64,000 nt of DNA from Phellopilus nigrolimitatus (taxonomy: Eukaryota > Basidiomycota > Agaricomycetes > Hymenochaetales > Hymenochaetaceae). Numbering within the stretch: position 1 is the stretch's first letter; each line of letters opens with the position of its first letter. Location: contig JAJOHG010000034.1 in assembly GCA_021029095.1 (NCBI GenBank), positions 293,042 to 357,041 of the forward strand. Reading direction: 5' to 3'. The notes beneath the pieces are model-generated. The model ran no database searches, was not told where the DNA came from, and saw only the letters and a list, made by a program, of their open reading frames with translations. The translations under genes and the position numbers were made by a program. Shown here one piece after another: positions 10,012 through 21,045 of the stretch.

Positions 10012-11919
10012 ATGGCTTCACGAATCGGACTCGTGAAGCGCATCTTTGCTCCGTACCAAACACGCATGCTCTCCCGCGCGAGGTGTAGCTGTCGTTTCGA
10101 CGCCACTTCAAGCTCCAAAACGCGCTTCCTCTCGAGCAAGGCGCGAAACCCGAACTCGGACACGATCATCCATATCCCACGGGCGGACGTCTACCGGTTT
10201 GGCGACGGGCACAAGGCGACGCCTGTGTTCAAGGACCTCGAGTGGGAGGTCCGGGAGGGCGAGAGCTGGGCTGTCGTCGGCCCCGCCGGGAGCGAGAAGA
10301 CGTACCTCCTAGAGGCAAGTCCTCTCTTTCCTACCCTGAGGAAGCAGCTGGCGTTTATAGTTTTCTCTCTCTCGATGACAGATGCTTTTGGGACACATGC
10401 GCATCTCCCCTTCACCACACGGAGGAATCTATCCCTTCCTCAGCGCCGCCTCGCCGCCACTCGACCCGCTGACGAGCGTCTCGCTCGTGTCCTTTACCGC
10501 GCGGCGCCGGGCCGCGGGCGGCGCGTTCTACGACTACACCGCGCGCTATGGCGCCGTGCGCGAGGAGGACCGCCTCACTCTACGCGAGGCCCTGTTCTCC
10601 GAGTTGCGCGATAAAGAGGACCTGGCGCAGCTGGACGCGCTCGCTACGCGGCTCGACCTGCAGCGCCTCCTGGACCTGCCCTTCATTGTCCTGAGCAACG
10701 GCCAGACGCGCCGAGCGCGCATCGCGAAGGCATTGCTCGGCAAACCCGAGCTCCTCTTGCTCGATGAACCTTTGAGTGAGCGCTATGTTTCTTCCTCTTA
10801 AGGCGCCCTCTGATTTTCCTTCTTCCCAGCTGGTCTTGATGTGCAGCACCGGCCCAAGCTGACGAACCTCCTGCGCGAAATCCACGAGACCCGCACGCCG
10901 CGAGTCCTTATGGCTCTTCGACCGCATGACCCCCTTCCAGACTGGATAACGCACGTCGCGCTTGTCGAGGGGCAGCACGTCCGCACGCACACGCTCGCTT
11001 CCGCTATGCCTCTCCTCGCACAACATGCCAACCAAAAGAACACCCCTGTTCAACTTTCTCCAGTGGTTGACGGCCAGGAGCTAGTCAGCATGAAGGACGT
11101 GAACGTCCGATACCACGAACGACATGTGAGTGGGGCAGGAAAAGCAAGGTTTTGTTATTAAAGCTGAGCTTCCTACCTCAGGTCCTCAAAAATATCAACT
11201 GGACGATCAAAGAGGGCGAACGATGGCATCTCCAAGGCGCCAACGGTAAACAGCCCATCCTCTCCCAACTCAAATCAGCTCATACTCATGCACCCTCAGG
11301 CTCCGGAAAGACGACGCTCCTCTCCATACTCACAGGCGACCACCCGCAGTCCTACACGCAGCCGCACCTCACGCTCTTCGCCCAGCCGCGCCGGCGGCAG
11401 GCCACCGCACACCTGCAGCGCCTCATCGGGTGCGCCTCACCCGAGATCTTCGCCGCCTTCCCGCGGCGCCTCGGCGCGGGCGCGCTCACCGTGCGCGATG
11501 CGGTCGCGACGGGCTTCGAGGGGACGTATTCGTACCGCCCGCGCACACCCGAGATGGCGCGCCGCGTCGACGCGCTGCTCGCGCACCTAGGCCCCGCGCG
11601 CTGGGACGCGGCGGCGGCGGCGGCGGCGGCGGAAGGCGTGGATTTCGGCGAACGCCCGTTCGCGGAGCTCGCGCCGGGCGAGCAGAGCCTCGTGCTCCTT
11701 ATGCGCGCCCTCGTGAATGAGGCGCCGCTGCTCGTGCTCGATGAGGTGTTCGCAGGGATGGACAGCCGGATGATCGCTGCTGCGACGGAGTACCTCCGCG
11801 ACGAGCTGGACCCGAAACAGGCAGTGGTGTTCGTCACTCATTGGGAAGAAGAGGTGCCCTGGGACAGTAGGACGACCCGCAAGCTTCGTCTGGATAATGG
11901 CCTGGCTACAGTGCATTGA
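10012..11919 (+). CDS. Two-domain soluble ABC ATPase (ModF/YDR061W type), probably mitochondrial
   Basis: Exons 10012-10314, 10382-10775, 10830-11125, 11182-11245 and 11300-11919 give 558 residues. There are two nucleotide-binding domains and no membrane segments, the layout of bacterial ModF-like and yeast YDR061W proteins. Domain 1: degenerate Walker A GPAGSEKT (Gly replaced by Glu), signature LSNGQ, Walker B LLLLDEPLTGLD. Domain 2: Walker A GANGSGKTT, signature-like LAPGEQ, Walker B PLLVLDEVFAGMD, H-loop VTHWEEE. The start MASRIGLVKRIFAPYQTRM is Arg-rich without acids, as in mitochondrial presequences; a start at the internal Met (10075) is possible. The first intron (10315-10381) is a GC-AG intron and another intron falls inside the second Walker A. 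Substrate or partner unknown. Confidence 0.82.
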
Positions 11920-12189
11920 TCATCGACTTTATTTAATGTACATGGATACATCATCGCGCTCGGTATCTACTTTTTTGCTCTGGACTACAGCGGCACAAAA
12001 CGCATAGCAGTGGGTAGACGTCATTGGAGGGTTCTTTCTTGTATATCGATTGCAGGGACTGGTGGATTGGGACAACATTGAAATCATTGAAAACGATGGT
12101 TCGGTCGACGATGAACTCTTACAGAGGTTGAAACAGGCGAAGTTCGGATTGAGGCAGTAAGGCTCAGAGAGCATCTTGAAGCATGGCGC
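11920..12189. other. Convergent intergenic region
   Basis: Shared 3' flank of two converging genes; no gene seen. Confidence 0.4.
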
Positions 12190-13847
12190 TCACCATCCGC
12201 CCCGGCCGCGTCCTCCGCCAATGAAGTCTTTAGAACTGCTGCCGCGGGAAGCACCGCCGCGGCCACGGCCTTGTCCTCCCTCGCATCGAGATAAGAAACC
12301 CGTTCGCACATAACCAAGCGACATGAAACTCACTTCCTTTGCCTCGCCCGCCTGTCTTGGCCTCTGTCCAGCCGCCCTCGCTGCTCGCACGACCATTCTG
12401 TCTTTCAGCTTCGCGCTTCTTATCGTGATCGATCTTCGACATGACCTCGCAGAGTTGCACCCTGCAGTGGGCTTCGTGCACCGGGCAGATCGGCTTGCCC
12501 CAGTCAACCGGCCGTTTGGGCTGCTCGGCCCAGTATTGATCTTTGTCTTCAGCCGCAGGGTCCTGTCCGTCACTGAGAGACGCTGCGGTGAGGCTGTTGG
12601 TGATCACCTCCGCATTGGTAGGCCAAAAGGTAGACTCAGAAGAAGACATCGCCTCTGATGCTACATCCCACTCCGAGCTCGTTTGAGATACTGGAGCCGG
12701 AAGTCCCGGGGGAGGGCCTATACCAGGAGGCAAGCTCGTAGGATTGAAGTTGCCCGAGGTGGGAACAGGCTGGGAAACTTCAGAGCCCGAACCCGAGGAC
12801 GAGGTTGAATGCGTTCTCGGCCCTGAAGGGAGAATCAGTTCAGCCACAGTTGATTGGAGTGGTAATGGACTAGTACATTCTACTTCTGCCTTGCGCGGGA
12901 GAGCGGAGGTGACAGCATTTGCCCAAGACTTTGTTGGCTTTGCAGGAATGGATGAAACGATGGGCTCGCCGTTCAACTTTTCATTGACATATTTAGCCGA
13001 GCCCACAACTTTAAGCAATCAAGATGAGGGCCCAGGCATCGCAATCAATGAAGCAGTAAACAAACCAGTGGCATGCGTCGGGACGGGCTTGGGTTTCGGA
13101 AAAACTTCGTTTGGAAGAGGGCGGCATAGAGCATACTCCGTCTGCGTTTCCAGGGGCACGTCGCAGTACGATGTCTTCGGATACGGAACGTTGAAAGCGC
13201 TACATAACAGCCAGACTTAATGAATCAAGGGAAGAATGCATAACATAGAGCACACCAATTAAGGGGATCGAAGTCCTTAAACCAGTCCTCCCATACATCA
13301 AGGCGATTCCAACCTTGAAAGTGTAAAAGGTTTGAGCACAACAAGGTCATATCAATAGTGCTCCGTAGTTGGTTTCTCGATAATATGCGTCGAGGCACAT
13401 GTATGCAGCCTCAGACTCACCGTTCTTCTGCACTTGACGTCCGGATTTATATCTGCAGTAATAGACTCGACTTTCCTTGTCGTATTGGTCTGGCTCAGGA
13501 TTTCTCAAGAACTCGCTCCACTTGTGAAGTCCAAGAAGGGCGTTGATCTTATCTTTAGGGCAGCTCTTCTCAACCTCGACGATCACCATGTTTGGGGCCT
13601 AGAATTAATCACACATGAGCGCCGATCACCAGTACAGTAGCCACTGCATACTGAAGAAACCTGTATTTACCGAATTTTTAATGTAAACAGAAACGAGGTA
13701 CTCTTGTCCGATGCACGACGCGATCCAGAGTGCAAACGCGTCTCTTTCTGGCTTGCTGATCATATTCACATAAAGTGGATAAGGGTAGTTGACAGTGAAG
13801 TACTTGGAGTCATCGTCCGTCGGTGGTGTCCCCTCGCGTTTAACCAT
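12190..13847 (-). CDS. Conserved-looking fungal protein with RGG tail, unknown
   Basis: Six exons (13847-13671, 13598-13421, 13313-13256, 13199-13066, 13008-12334, 12275-12190) add to 435 residues exactly in frame. Residues 1-140 look globular (blocks FTVNYPYPLYVNMISKPERD, WNRLDVWEDWFKDFDPLNW). The middle is Ser/Pro-rich with IGPPPGLPAP. A Cys/His piece PICPVHEAHCRVQLCEVMSK is followed by charged residues and an RGG-type end (GRGRGG, GGGRGRGGW), typical of RNA-binding or nucleolar proteins. I do not recognise the family. The Cys/His piece may be a small metal site. TATAAAAG at 13911-13921 lies about 65 bp upstream of the ATG, which supports this start over in-frame non-ATG codons further up. 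Confidence 0.72.
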
Positions 13848-13910
13848 GTTGAGTACGTCGACGGCAAACGGCAGCACCTGTTCGTTCAGACCGAGTAACA
13901 AAATGTTTGA

Positions 13911-13921
13911 CTTTTATAGGG
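13911..13921 (-). promoter_or_regulatory. TATA box of the RGG-tail gene
   Basis: Minus-strand CCCTATAAAAG, 64-74 bp upstream of the chosen ATG at 13847. Confidence 0.5.
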
Positions 13922-14159
13922 TACGAGGTGGTACAGATAGAAGACAGAAGGAATCAGATACGCGCGTCGTTGTCGCGTCGACGATAAGAGGAATAAAAGT
14001 GTGGTATGCGTCGTCAATTGGGAGTGGTGGTAGTGGTGGTGGTTTGAGAAGAAACACTGAACGCAAGGCGCATCAGCGCGAGAGTATACAAAGACCGTTC
14101 CCACGAATTTAATCAAATGTCATAGAAGCTGTGTATCAATTTCAAAAGAAGCGCACGTG

Positions 14160-14230
14160 CATATAAAGAGGGCTAGACATATAGAGAGCTAGACATACAA
14201 AGAGAGCAAGGCATATAAAGAGAGCTAGGG
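14160..14230. repeat. Four imperfect 16-19 bp tandem repeats
   Basis: Units begin at 14160, 14178, 14194 and 14212, consensus CATATAAAGAGAGCTAGA. They lie just past the stop of the 14329-15908 gene, in what would be its 3' UTR or terminator region. Confidence 0.7.
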
Positions 14231-14328
14231 CATCATAAATGCAAAATAGACACGGAATATAATGGAATGCATAAAGAAAATAATGGCGATTCATAGAGCA
14301 TAAAGGCAGAGGTGGGACGAGCGGGAAT

Positions 14329-15908
14329 TCATAAGAAGTCGGAGGCGACCGTAGGCCCGAGCCAGCCGCGTGCGTTACGCGGAGGGAAGACGGGCATTCT
14401 GCAAGCGTGCATGCGGTCGCAGTAGAGAATAAAGTCCCAAATAACATAAACAGCGGCCAAAAGCATGGAAGCCCAATAGGCAACCCAGTGCGGGCACACA
14501 AAAGACATGATGAAGCCCGCGAAAGGGATAAGTCCGAGGGAAGCGAAACCTATGGTCAAAAAGCAAATCCAGCGGACAATGCAGTAAGACAAAGATCCGC
14601 GCAGCCACTGGCGGAATTCCCTTCGCTTCTGGCAGAAGAAGTCTTCGTGCTCTGCGAGGAAGGTTAGTGATCAAATACGCAGCAGACGCAGCAATGTACG
14701 AACCAACTACGTTGACATAGCCCCACTTCTGAGTCAGGTGGTGCAGGGCTACTGGAGAAAGTCGATCATTCACGGCATGCCATACATCCCAGCGTCCGGG
14801 AACAAGGAACTAGGATTCGAAAAAACTCAGCACTGCGCACTCAAACCGCACAGACGAAAAAGGCCTCAACGTACCTCCATCTCTTCTATACTGAACTTCT
14901 TTCGCAAGAGACAGAGACTTAGACTTCCGTCTTTCTCAAGCGGAAAATATTCCAAACGCGAATCGAGAGGACCATAGACCCCACAGGCTCCATGTTTGCA
15001 CATTCTATGATTAGGGCAATTGCGGAACCGAAGGCGGACGCCTACTAAACTGCGCAGGGACGATTAGATAGGCACAAGAGGAAGCAGAAAAGAAATGATA
15101 GCTACCCTTCTCTAGGCACGAAAACAGCATTTATCCTCACGGATTTTGGAATGTCGTATATCAGGTCATACGGAAGTGGTTCCCAGACCTTTACGATGCG
15201 TAGAAGCTTCATAAGATTCTTCCATGTACATTGCCTGTAAAACTCGGCGGTCTCCTTTGGGTTGTGGCGACGGAGCCTGTCGAGAGTTATCGGTGCCCGG
15301 CATATCGCGACAATAATTCTGCATAGTGCCTTCAAGCCACGAGAAAGCGCATGATACGCCCCCCTGATCTTGTTTTTGACCCATATAACCACCTGGAGCG
15401 CATACACGATCGGTAATAGGCATAACATGCACATCGCGATAAACAATCTGCATAGCACCACCAAACAACAAAAAAGCAGCTTTCGGACCGCATGATACGC
15501 CTCCCTACAATGTCCTGCGACGTACGCAAGAGATGCGAGAGCATACGGGGAGAGACTCTTTAGTGTCCGACATATCGCGATAATGATTCTGCATAGGGCC
15601 ACCAAGAAACGATAAAGAAGCACATGATATGGCTCCCTGAACTTTTCCGCGACGCACGCATACAACGCGAGCGCGTACGGAGAGATACATTCCAAGATGA
15701 AAGCGCAACTATCTGTGATTTCATAGCGGATTCTGCGACCGATTGGACTTGACCAGGCGGACTTGATGTTGTATGTGAGCTGGGCATGAGCAGACCGTAC
15801 GGTGCTAGGAGACGGAATAAGGGCGCCGCCATGAAATTTGAGGCAGGTAATGACGACGATCCCGAAGGTGGAACCTAAAGCTGTAAGCGTGAGGGCTCCA
15901 GAGGACAT
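14329..15908 (-). CDS. Multi-pass membrane protein with internal repeats, hypothetical
   Basis: Exons 15908-15106, 15049-14875, 14809-14711, 14649-14329 join in frame to 465 residues. Start chosen at MSSGALTLTALGS, followed by a hydrophobic segment; an upstream Met also exists at 15974. Residues roughly 80-220 hold three tandem repeats of about 45 residues, each with a hydrophobic stretch of the form REAYHAL...LCRIIIAICR. A Cys/His cluster follows (RNCPNHRMCKHGACGVYGP), then WDVWHAVNDRLSPVALHH. Near the C-terminus are two strong hydrophobic segments (CIVRWICFLTIGFASLGLIP and VAYWASMLLAAVYVIWDFI). The Cys/His cluster could bind metal. No family recognised. Confidence 0.65.
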
Positions 15909-17212
15909 CTTGAAGTTGTGCAAGTGATGGCACGTTGACAGACTCTGGGGGGGTTCGTAGCACGAAGAGCGCAAAGACTGTCACTTTAAAGACGTTTGGT
16001 AACGTTCAAACAAATCAAAGCGGCCACGCAGTGGCCTGTTGCCAGCGCTTGGATTGTGGCTCTGGCAACAGAAGGAATATTTTTTCCAAATAGTACAAGG
16101 GAATAAAACCACATAAACCATATTTGGGATGCCGTTGACGGATGAAGAACAAGAGGTTGAAAAGTACTTCCGGAAGCGGAGAAAATGTTATTTGCGCATG
16201 TTGATTGTTGAGGCCGACGTCATTACATAATTACTGCGTCCTGTGGCTGTCGCTTCGATGTTCTCCCTGATTATTCGAGAACACCTTCAATCTATCAAAT
16301 GCTCGTCGCATTATCTCGAAAATAGGTCGCTAACTTAGGTCGCGTCTTGACTTTCTATCGAACTCTCCCTCTTGACGACAGAGGACACAAAGACGGGTCG
16401 GATTCCCAACTTATTACATAGGAAAAGCGGGCATCACAACGCCGCTTTGAGAGTGCATTGTAGTGCTATATTTATGTTGATGTGGAAGTCTCGTTCCCTG
16501 AGCCACAATGGATTTGCCGTTTGGGACACGAAACGGACTCATCGGAAGCAATCAAACAGCTCGAATTTGACTTCTATATTGTCGTTGAGTCGCAGCTTCT
16601 TATTTCGCGTGAGGACAGGCAAGTTTCACGAAGGTGGCGGACGATATACGATCACTAAGTTTTTGTAAGCAATTCCGTCCCGGTCAAAAAGGGTGGCTGA
16701 CGACCATTGTAGCAATAGCTTCATCACGTACAAAATTATGTATTCCTATAAATCCCCGGAGCTAGGTAAGACACGAAAACAAAATCCGATCATGCAAACT
16801 AGATAGTATACATCCGTCATCAATGATAAATACGTGCTCCATGTTCCAGACATAGGGCAGCATATGACAAGGGACGGAAACACGATGGGGTATGCAGTCA
16901 AATCGAAAGAAAGGGGTGAGTATGGTGCGGAGCGGGGGATCCATGTCCAAGTAAATAGTAGACAGCGGAAGGGCGCAATATTAAGAAAAGGACACGACAA
17001 ATTATCCATGGACAGAACATTCGATGCAAGAATAAAGAATAAAAAAAGGCATAGAAGGGGAGAAACAGACGAAGTGGAGAAGCATTGAGAGTGTCGGTTT
17101 AATTCAGTCGATGATTGATGCTGGAGGTGAAAAGGAGAAAAGATAAGTTGTCTGCCGTCGCATAGACGTGCAGACACGAAAATGTCCTACCGCTCATACA
17201 TCTCATACATGC
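15909..17212. other. Intergenic 1.3 kb, no gene supported
   Basis: Mostly AT-rich. A 143-codon minus frame at 16746-17177 is hydrophobic and lacks motifs, splice logic and codon bias; it lies in the 3' flank of the guanylyltransferase gene and is not called. Confidence 0.5.
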
Positions 17213-19424
17213 TCAGAGCAACCTCTTCCACCCAGCGTCTTTGCAACGCTTCACGAGGCGCTTGACTTCTTGCGAACGCGCACGTGTCGTGATCATTAAC
17301 GCATCAGGCATGTCGACTATGACGAGATCATCCACACCTAGACAAGCTATGAGTCGTCCAGAACCAGGCACGACGATACCACCTGCGACTTGCTCAGTGA
17401 GGACTACATATTTTCATTCATGTTATTATCAGCAAATTTTCAAACGAATCGAAAAGAGATGATATGAACGCATACCGAGGCTATGGTCGCCGAGTATCTT
17501 CGTTTGGTTCGCCTCGGCTGGGAGCATCTCCGAGAGCGACGAAAAGTCACCGACATCATCCCACCCGAATGTCGCTGGAACAACCGCCACACGGCCCTGC
17601 GCAGCTGCCGGTTCTGCGACCGCGTTATCAATCGGGATTTTCTCAAGTGCAGGCCAAATCTCCGCCAGAGATTCCTGCCTCAGACTCTCGTTATCCCAGC
17701 ATTCTGCGATCTTCGAGAGGCCATCATGCAGCTCAGGCTTGTATTCCTTCAAGAGCTCCATGAGGAATGCCGCGCGTGTGACGAACATGCCGGCATTCCA
17801 GCGATATGCACCCGTCGCAAGGTACATCGCGGCAGTGCGCGCGTCAGGTTTCTCCTTAAATGAACCCACGAGACGCGCGTTCGGAGCGTTCGGAAGGTTC
17901 AGCGACTCGCCGAGGCGCACGTAACCGAAACCCGTCGCGGGCTGCGACGGCGCAATACCAATCGTCACGAGGTAGCCAGCGCGCGCAACCTCGACCGCCT
18001 CCGCGACTGCAGACAGGAAGGCATCATCGCCGGAGATCATGTGGTCAGCCGCGAACGAGCCGATAATTGCCTCCGGGTCACGTTTCGCAAGCACCGCGGC
18101 CGCAAGTCCAATGGCAGCCATCGAGTCTTTCGGACCTGGCTCTATGAAGAGGTTGTGCGAGAATAGGTCGGGTAGTTGATTGCAAATCGCGTGCGAGTGA
18201 GCGGGGCCGGCAACGACCGTCGTGCGCGCAGGTGTCGTAAGCGGCAGAAGACGATCCCATGTCGATTGCAAGAGTGACCGGCCGCATAAATTTACATCGA
18301 GAAGGAACTTGGGGTGATCCTCACGCGACAATGGCCAAAGTCGCGTCCCCGCACCACCTGCAGGGATGACGACGAAGAAGCCTGGAATCTCGCGGTGCGA
18401 GTTCTGGAAAGCGGTCAATGCGTTAGCTCCAAGAGGAGAAGGAGCGCAGATGGCAGGCGGGATGGGGATATGAGGAATAGTAGATGGTGAAAGAAACGGA
18501 GATTTGCCACGGGCTTTCGGTGAATTCTGTGGGGGTGTATGGGAGCCATTGGAGTGGTGATAATATCCATTCTGCAAGAACAAGATCAGTGATTAATAGT
18601 AAGTATAGAGCTCAGAAAGTTACGAACTGTAGCATTGTCTTTCAACAACCTTTCCAAATTAGCATTTGCAATTCGCAACTCGCCGCATTGCTGGCGGAGC
18701 TCTGCGATCTCGTTGTGCTAGAAAAGAACATATGTCAGCAAGAAAATGATAGAAAGTGTTGACGAGAGATTTATGAAAATAAAAAAAAACAGAAGCAAAC
18801 GGAGTATTCTCTACATTCATTCGCAATAGTTCGAGTTTAGCGCTACATGTATCGATGGTGATTTAAGGGAATAGAAATAAATTAGCTTCCGAATTTCAAG
18901 GTACAAAGCTCTCAAGACCCTTGAATAAACTCGACAGCAAATCTCATCCTTTCCAGTAACATGTAATCGCCATGCAAGAAGCGGGAAAGCAACGAATTCA
19001 TGTGTACACCACCGCATGTCCGGCTCGAATGAACAGAACTTCCACCACACAGCGTAGAGTCGACCATGCAACACACAGACACAGACAGTAGCACTCAAGA
19101 TTGAGCGACTGAGGTCCCCATGATCTCATTCCCGTATAGTACAATCGTTTCATGCCTTCCAGCGAAGCCTCGCACCAAATCAGCTTTCGCCTTGAAGACC
19201 TTCCGAACATGGCGTCCTTCCCAGAACAACGTTGTGGCAGCAAATGGTGAGGGATAGAATGAAGCAAAGCGAGAGTCGACAAGCCAAATGCTCACCGACT
19301 TCTGAACGACGTCCATGATTTTCTCAAACATGAATTCGACATTAGGAGGATTTGGTGGGGGCGCCATTGCCGCTCCGTACTCTGGAGATGTGGTGAGACC
19401 GAGTCCCGGAGTTGTAAACGACAT
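17213..19424 (-). CDS. Bacterial-type mannose-1-phosphate guanylyltransferase with coiled-coil extension
   Basis: Forms GDP-mannose from GTP and mannose-1-phosphate for protein and wall glycosylation. Exons 19424-19296, 18717-18628, 18571-17476 and 17403-17213 sum to exactly 501 residues. The catalytic body starts near residue 140: nucleotidyltransferase signature GGAGTRLWPLSREDHPKF, then FAADHMI (metal-binding Asp), GYVRLGESL, FKEKPD, YRWNAGMFV and a C-terminal VVPGSGRLIACLGVDDLVIV with DTPDAL-like DMPDAL. This is the ManC/GMP layout seen in bacteria, different from the eukaryotic PSA1/GMPPB enzyme with a left-handed beta-helix. The N-terminal 75 residues form a heptad-rich coil (HNEIAELRQQCGELR, ANLERLLKD) followed by a Ser/Pro linker, not usual for bacterial relatives. 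The first intron is long for this genome (578 bp), so an extra small exon is possible. Confidence 0.85.
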
Positions 19425-20451
19425 CAATAGAAGCAGCTATTAGACAGGTAAAGTACGACGAATAATCAAAGCGAGGAAGAGGGAGATGGGCTGTGAACTG
19501 GGTACACGTCGTGTTGGTGGCGTGAAGTTTCGGGCGTGCACGTTCGCGCGGGACTAAAATTAGCATCCCGACACGTGACGGTAATACTGCACTTTTCAGT
19601 AGTTCGTTTTCGCCGTCATTCCGATTTTGCACTGTCTATTTCTAGTTTATCTATAATTTTCTGACTCCTGTGAAAGAAGGAAGTAGACCCGAATTTTTTC
19701 TGAATTTTGGTGGGCGAGACGACGAGAGACGCACGCCGATCGCTATCTTGTTTCAGACTGCACCGCACCGCGCTGTCAAGACCGTTTGCGTTTGACATGT
19801 CATAGAAATTAGTAACTCAATGGGATTTCCAATAAGTACTTGAGTTCAGCCACAACCCTGCGTCGCCGGCGGCGGTGTGCACTCTCTATCCGTCAGACGG
19901 TGCGAGCAAATCGGCCGGTCTTCAGAAAGAGAGGTCCGCAAGTTGTAGCCTAGGGCGATATTATATGTAGTTGTCTGAGGTGTCAGGCACTTATGCTTTC
20001 TAGCTAATCAATAAGAGTCCGAAAGCACTTTGAAATAGGATCGACAGAAGCGTGATAGAAGTAAGAACATGGCTTCTTGACTTAGGAACAGTTCTGAACC
20101 GCTTTTGAAGACTTCGTTACTTACTCCGGAAGGCGTAATGACTGAGGTAACAAGCAACGGATATAAAAATATTATTTGAATAACAATAAAACGGATTTTT
20201 GTAGTAGTAACAACGTCGCAACTCGGAAAAAGTAGGCTACATTTACAATGCGAATCATTTTTTTAGTAATCGATACAAGTTACATCGCGCAATTAGATAG
20301 AGGGGAAGGTGTCGCATGAAGGGTGAGCAATCTTGTTGGGCTGTGGCTGCTGTAGGCATTTGCTCAAGACTGAAAAACAAGGGCAGGGCGTCAGAGACCA
20401 ACTGCCACAAAGGAGGGAGAAAAGTGCTTAGACATACGATGTGTGGCCAGC
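19425..20451. other. Intergenic 1 kb, no gene seen
   Basis: AT-rich in its right half. Upstream region of the guanylyltransferase gene at its left end and 3' flank of the small Ser-rich gene at its right end. Confidence 0.45.
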
Positions 20452-20916
20452 CTAATAGGTCGACGGCGTAGCAGCGCCGGGTACATAGGCCTCTGTCGCG
20501 TCGGCGAGCGGGCTCTCCGTGAGCTCCTTCGCGCGCTGCACGATGAGTAATTGGATCTCTAGTTCTATAGGGGAGAGCTTGAACGTCGAAGGCGACGACG
20601 GCGTTAAAGGCGACCCCGTCGCAGAAGACAGTGACGAGTCGCTCCCACTGGAGGGAGAGCGCCCGTTGCGCCCCTTTGCGCCCTTTCCCTTCTTGCGGGG
20701 CGTCGTGGGCACGGGTGTCGTGGATGGGCCGATTGGCTCGTTCTCCTTATTCGGTCCAGAGAGGACCGGTGGGGTGAGTCGACGCTGGAGTCTGGGAGAC
20801 CTGCGCCTCGAGGATGTCGGGGATGTGAGGGAGGACGAGGAGCTCTTGGAGCTCGTGCTCGAAATGGATGACGTCGAAGACGTGCGGTGCAGAGGGGCAG
20901 TGCGGACAGCAGGCAT
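20452..20916 (-). CDS. Small Ser/Thr-rich protein, copy 1
   Basis: Single exon, 154 residues. The first 60 residues are almost all Ser and Thr with basic RSPRLQRRLTPPVLSGP, then NKENEPIG, a Lys-rich patch TPRKKGKGAKGRNG, and a C-terminal helix SPIELEIQLLIVQRAKELTE. No family recognised; disorder plus short helix suggests a nuclear or regulatory peptide. TATAAAG lies upstream (near 21108-21113 on the minus strand) and the 5' leader contains a tandem repeat. A nearly identical inverted copy is at 30768-31250; this copy has its own stop and promoter and looks like the original. Confidence 0.65.
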   Translation of the reverse strand: MPAVRTAPLHRTSSTSSISSTSSKSSSSSLTSPTSSRRRSPRLQRRLTPPVLSGPNKENEPIGPSTTPVPTTPRKKGKGAKGRNGRSPSSGSDSSLSSATGSPLTPSSPSTFKLSPIELEIQLLIVQRAKELTESPLADATEAYVPGAATPSTY

Positions 20917-20970
20917 GTCGTTGGGTGTGGGTAGTGGATAGAGGTGTATGAGAGGAGGGTGGGTGTATGA
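20485..20970 (-). repeat. Inverted segmental duplicate, copy 1
   Basis: About 485 bp shared in inverted orientation with 30768-31250. The match ends abruptly at the codon pair for Ala-Tyr (20485) on one side and within the CTCATACAC-rich leader (near 20970) on the other. Confidence 0.8.
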
Positions 20971-21045
20971 GAGGAGAATGGGTGTATGAGAGGAGGATGT
21001 GTGTATAAGAGGAGGATATGTGTGTGAGAGGAGGGTGTGTGAGAA
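20941..21045. repeat. Imperfect tandem repeat of about 20 bp
   Basis: Five to six units of the form GTGTATGAGAGGAGGATG on the plus strand, in the 5' leader of the small Ser-rich gene. Confidence 0.7.

Noticed and set aside
16746..17177. 143-codon minus-strand frame
   Set aside because: No motif, hydrophobic and Ser/Cys-rich, lies in the 3' flank of the guanylyltransferase gene; no splice continuity.
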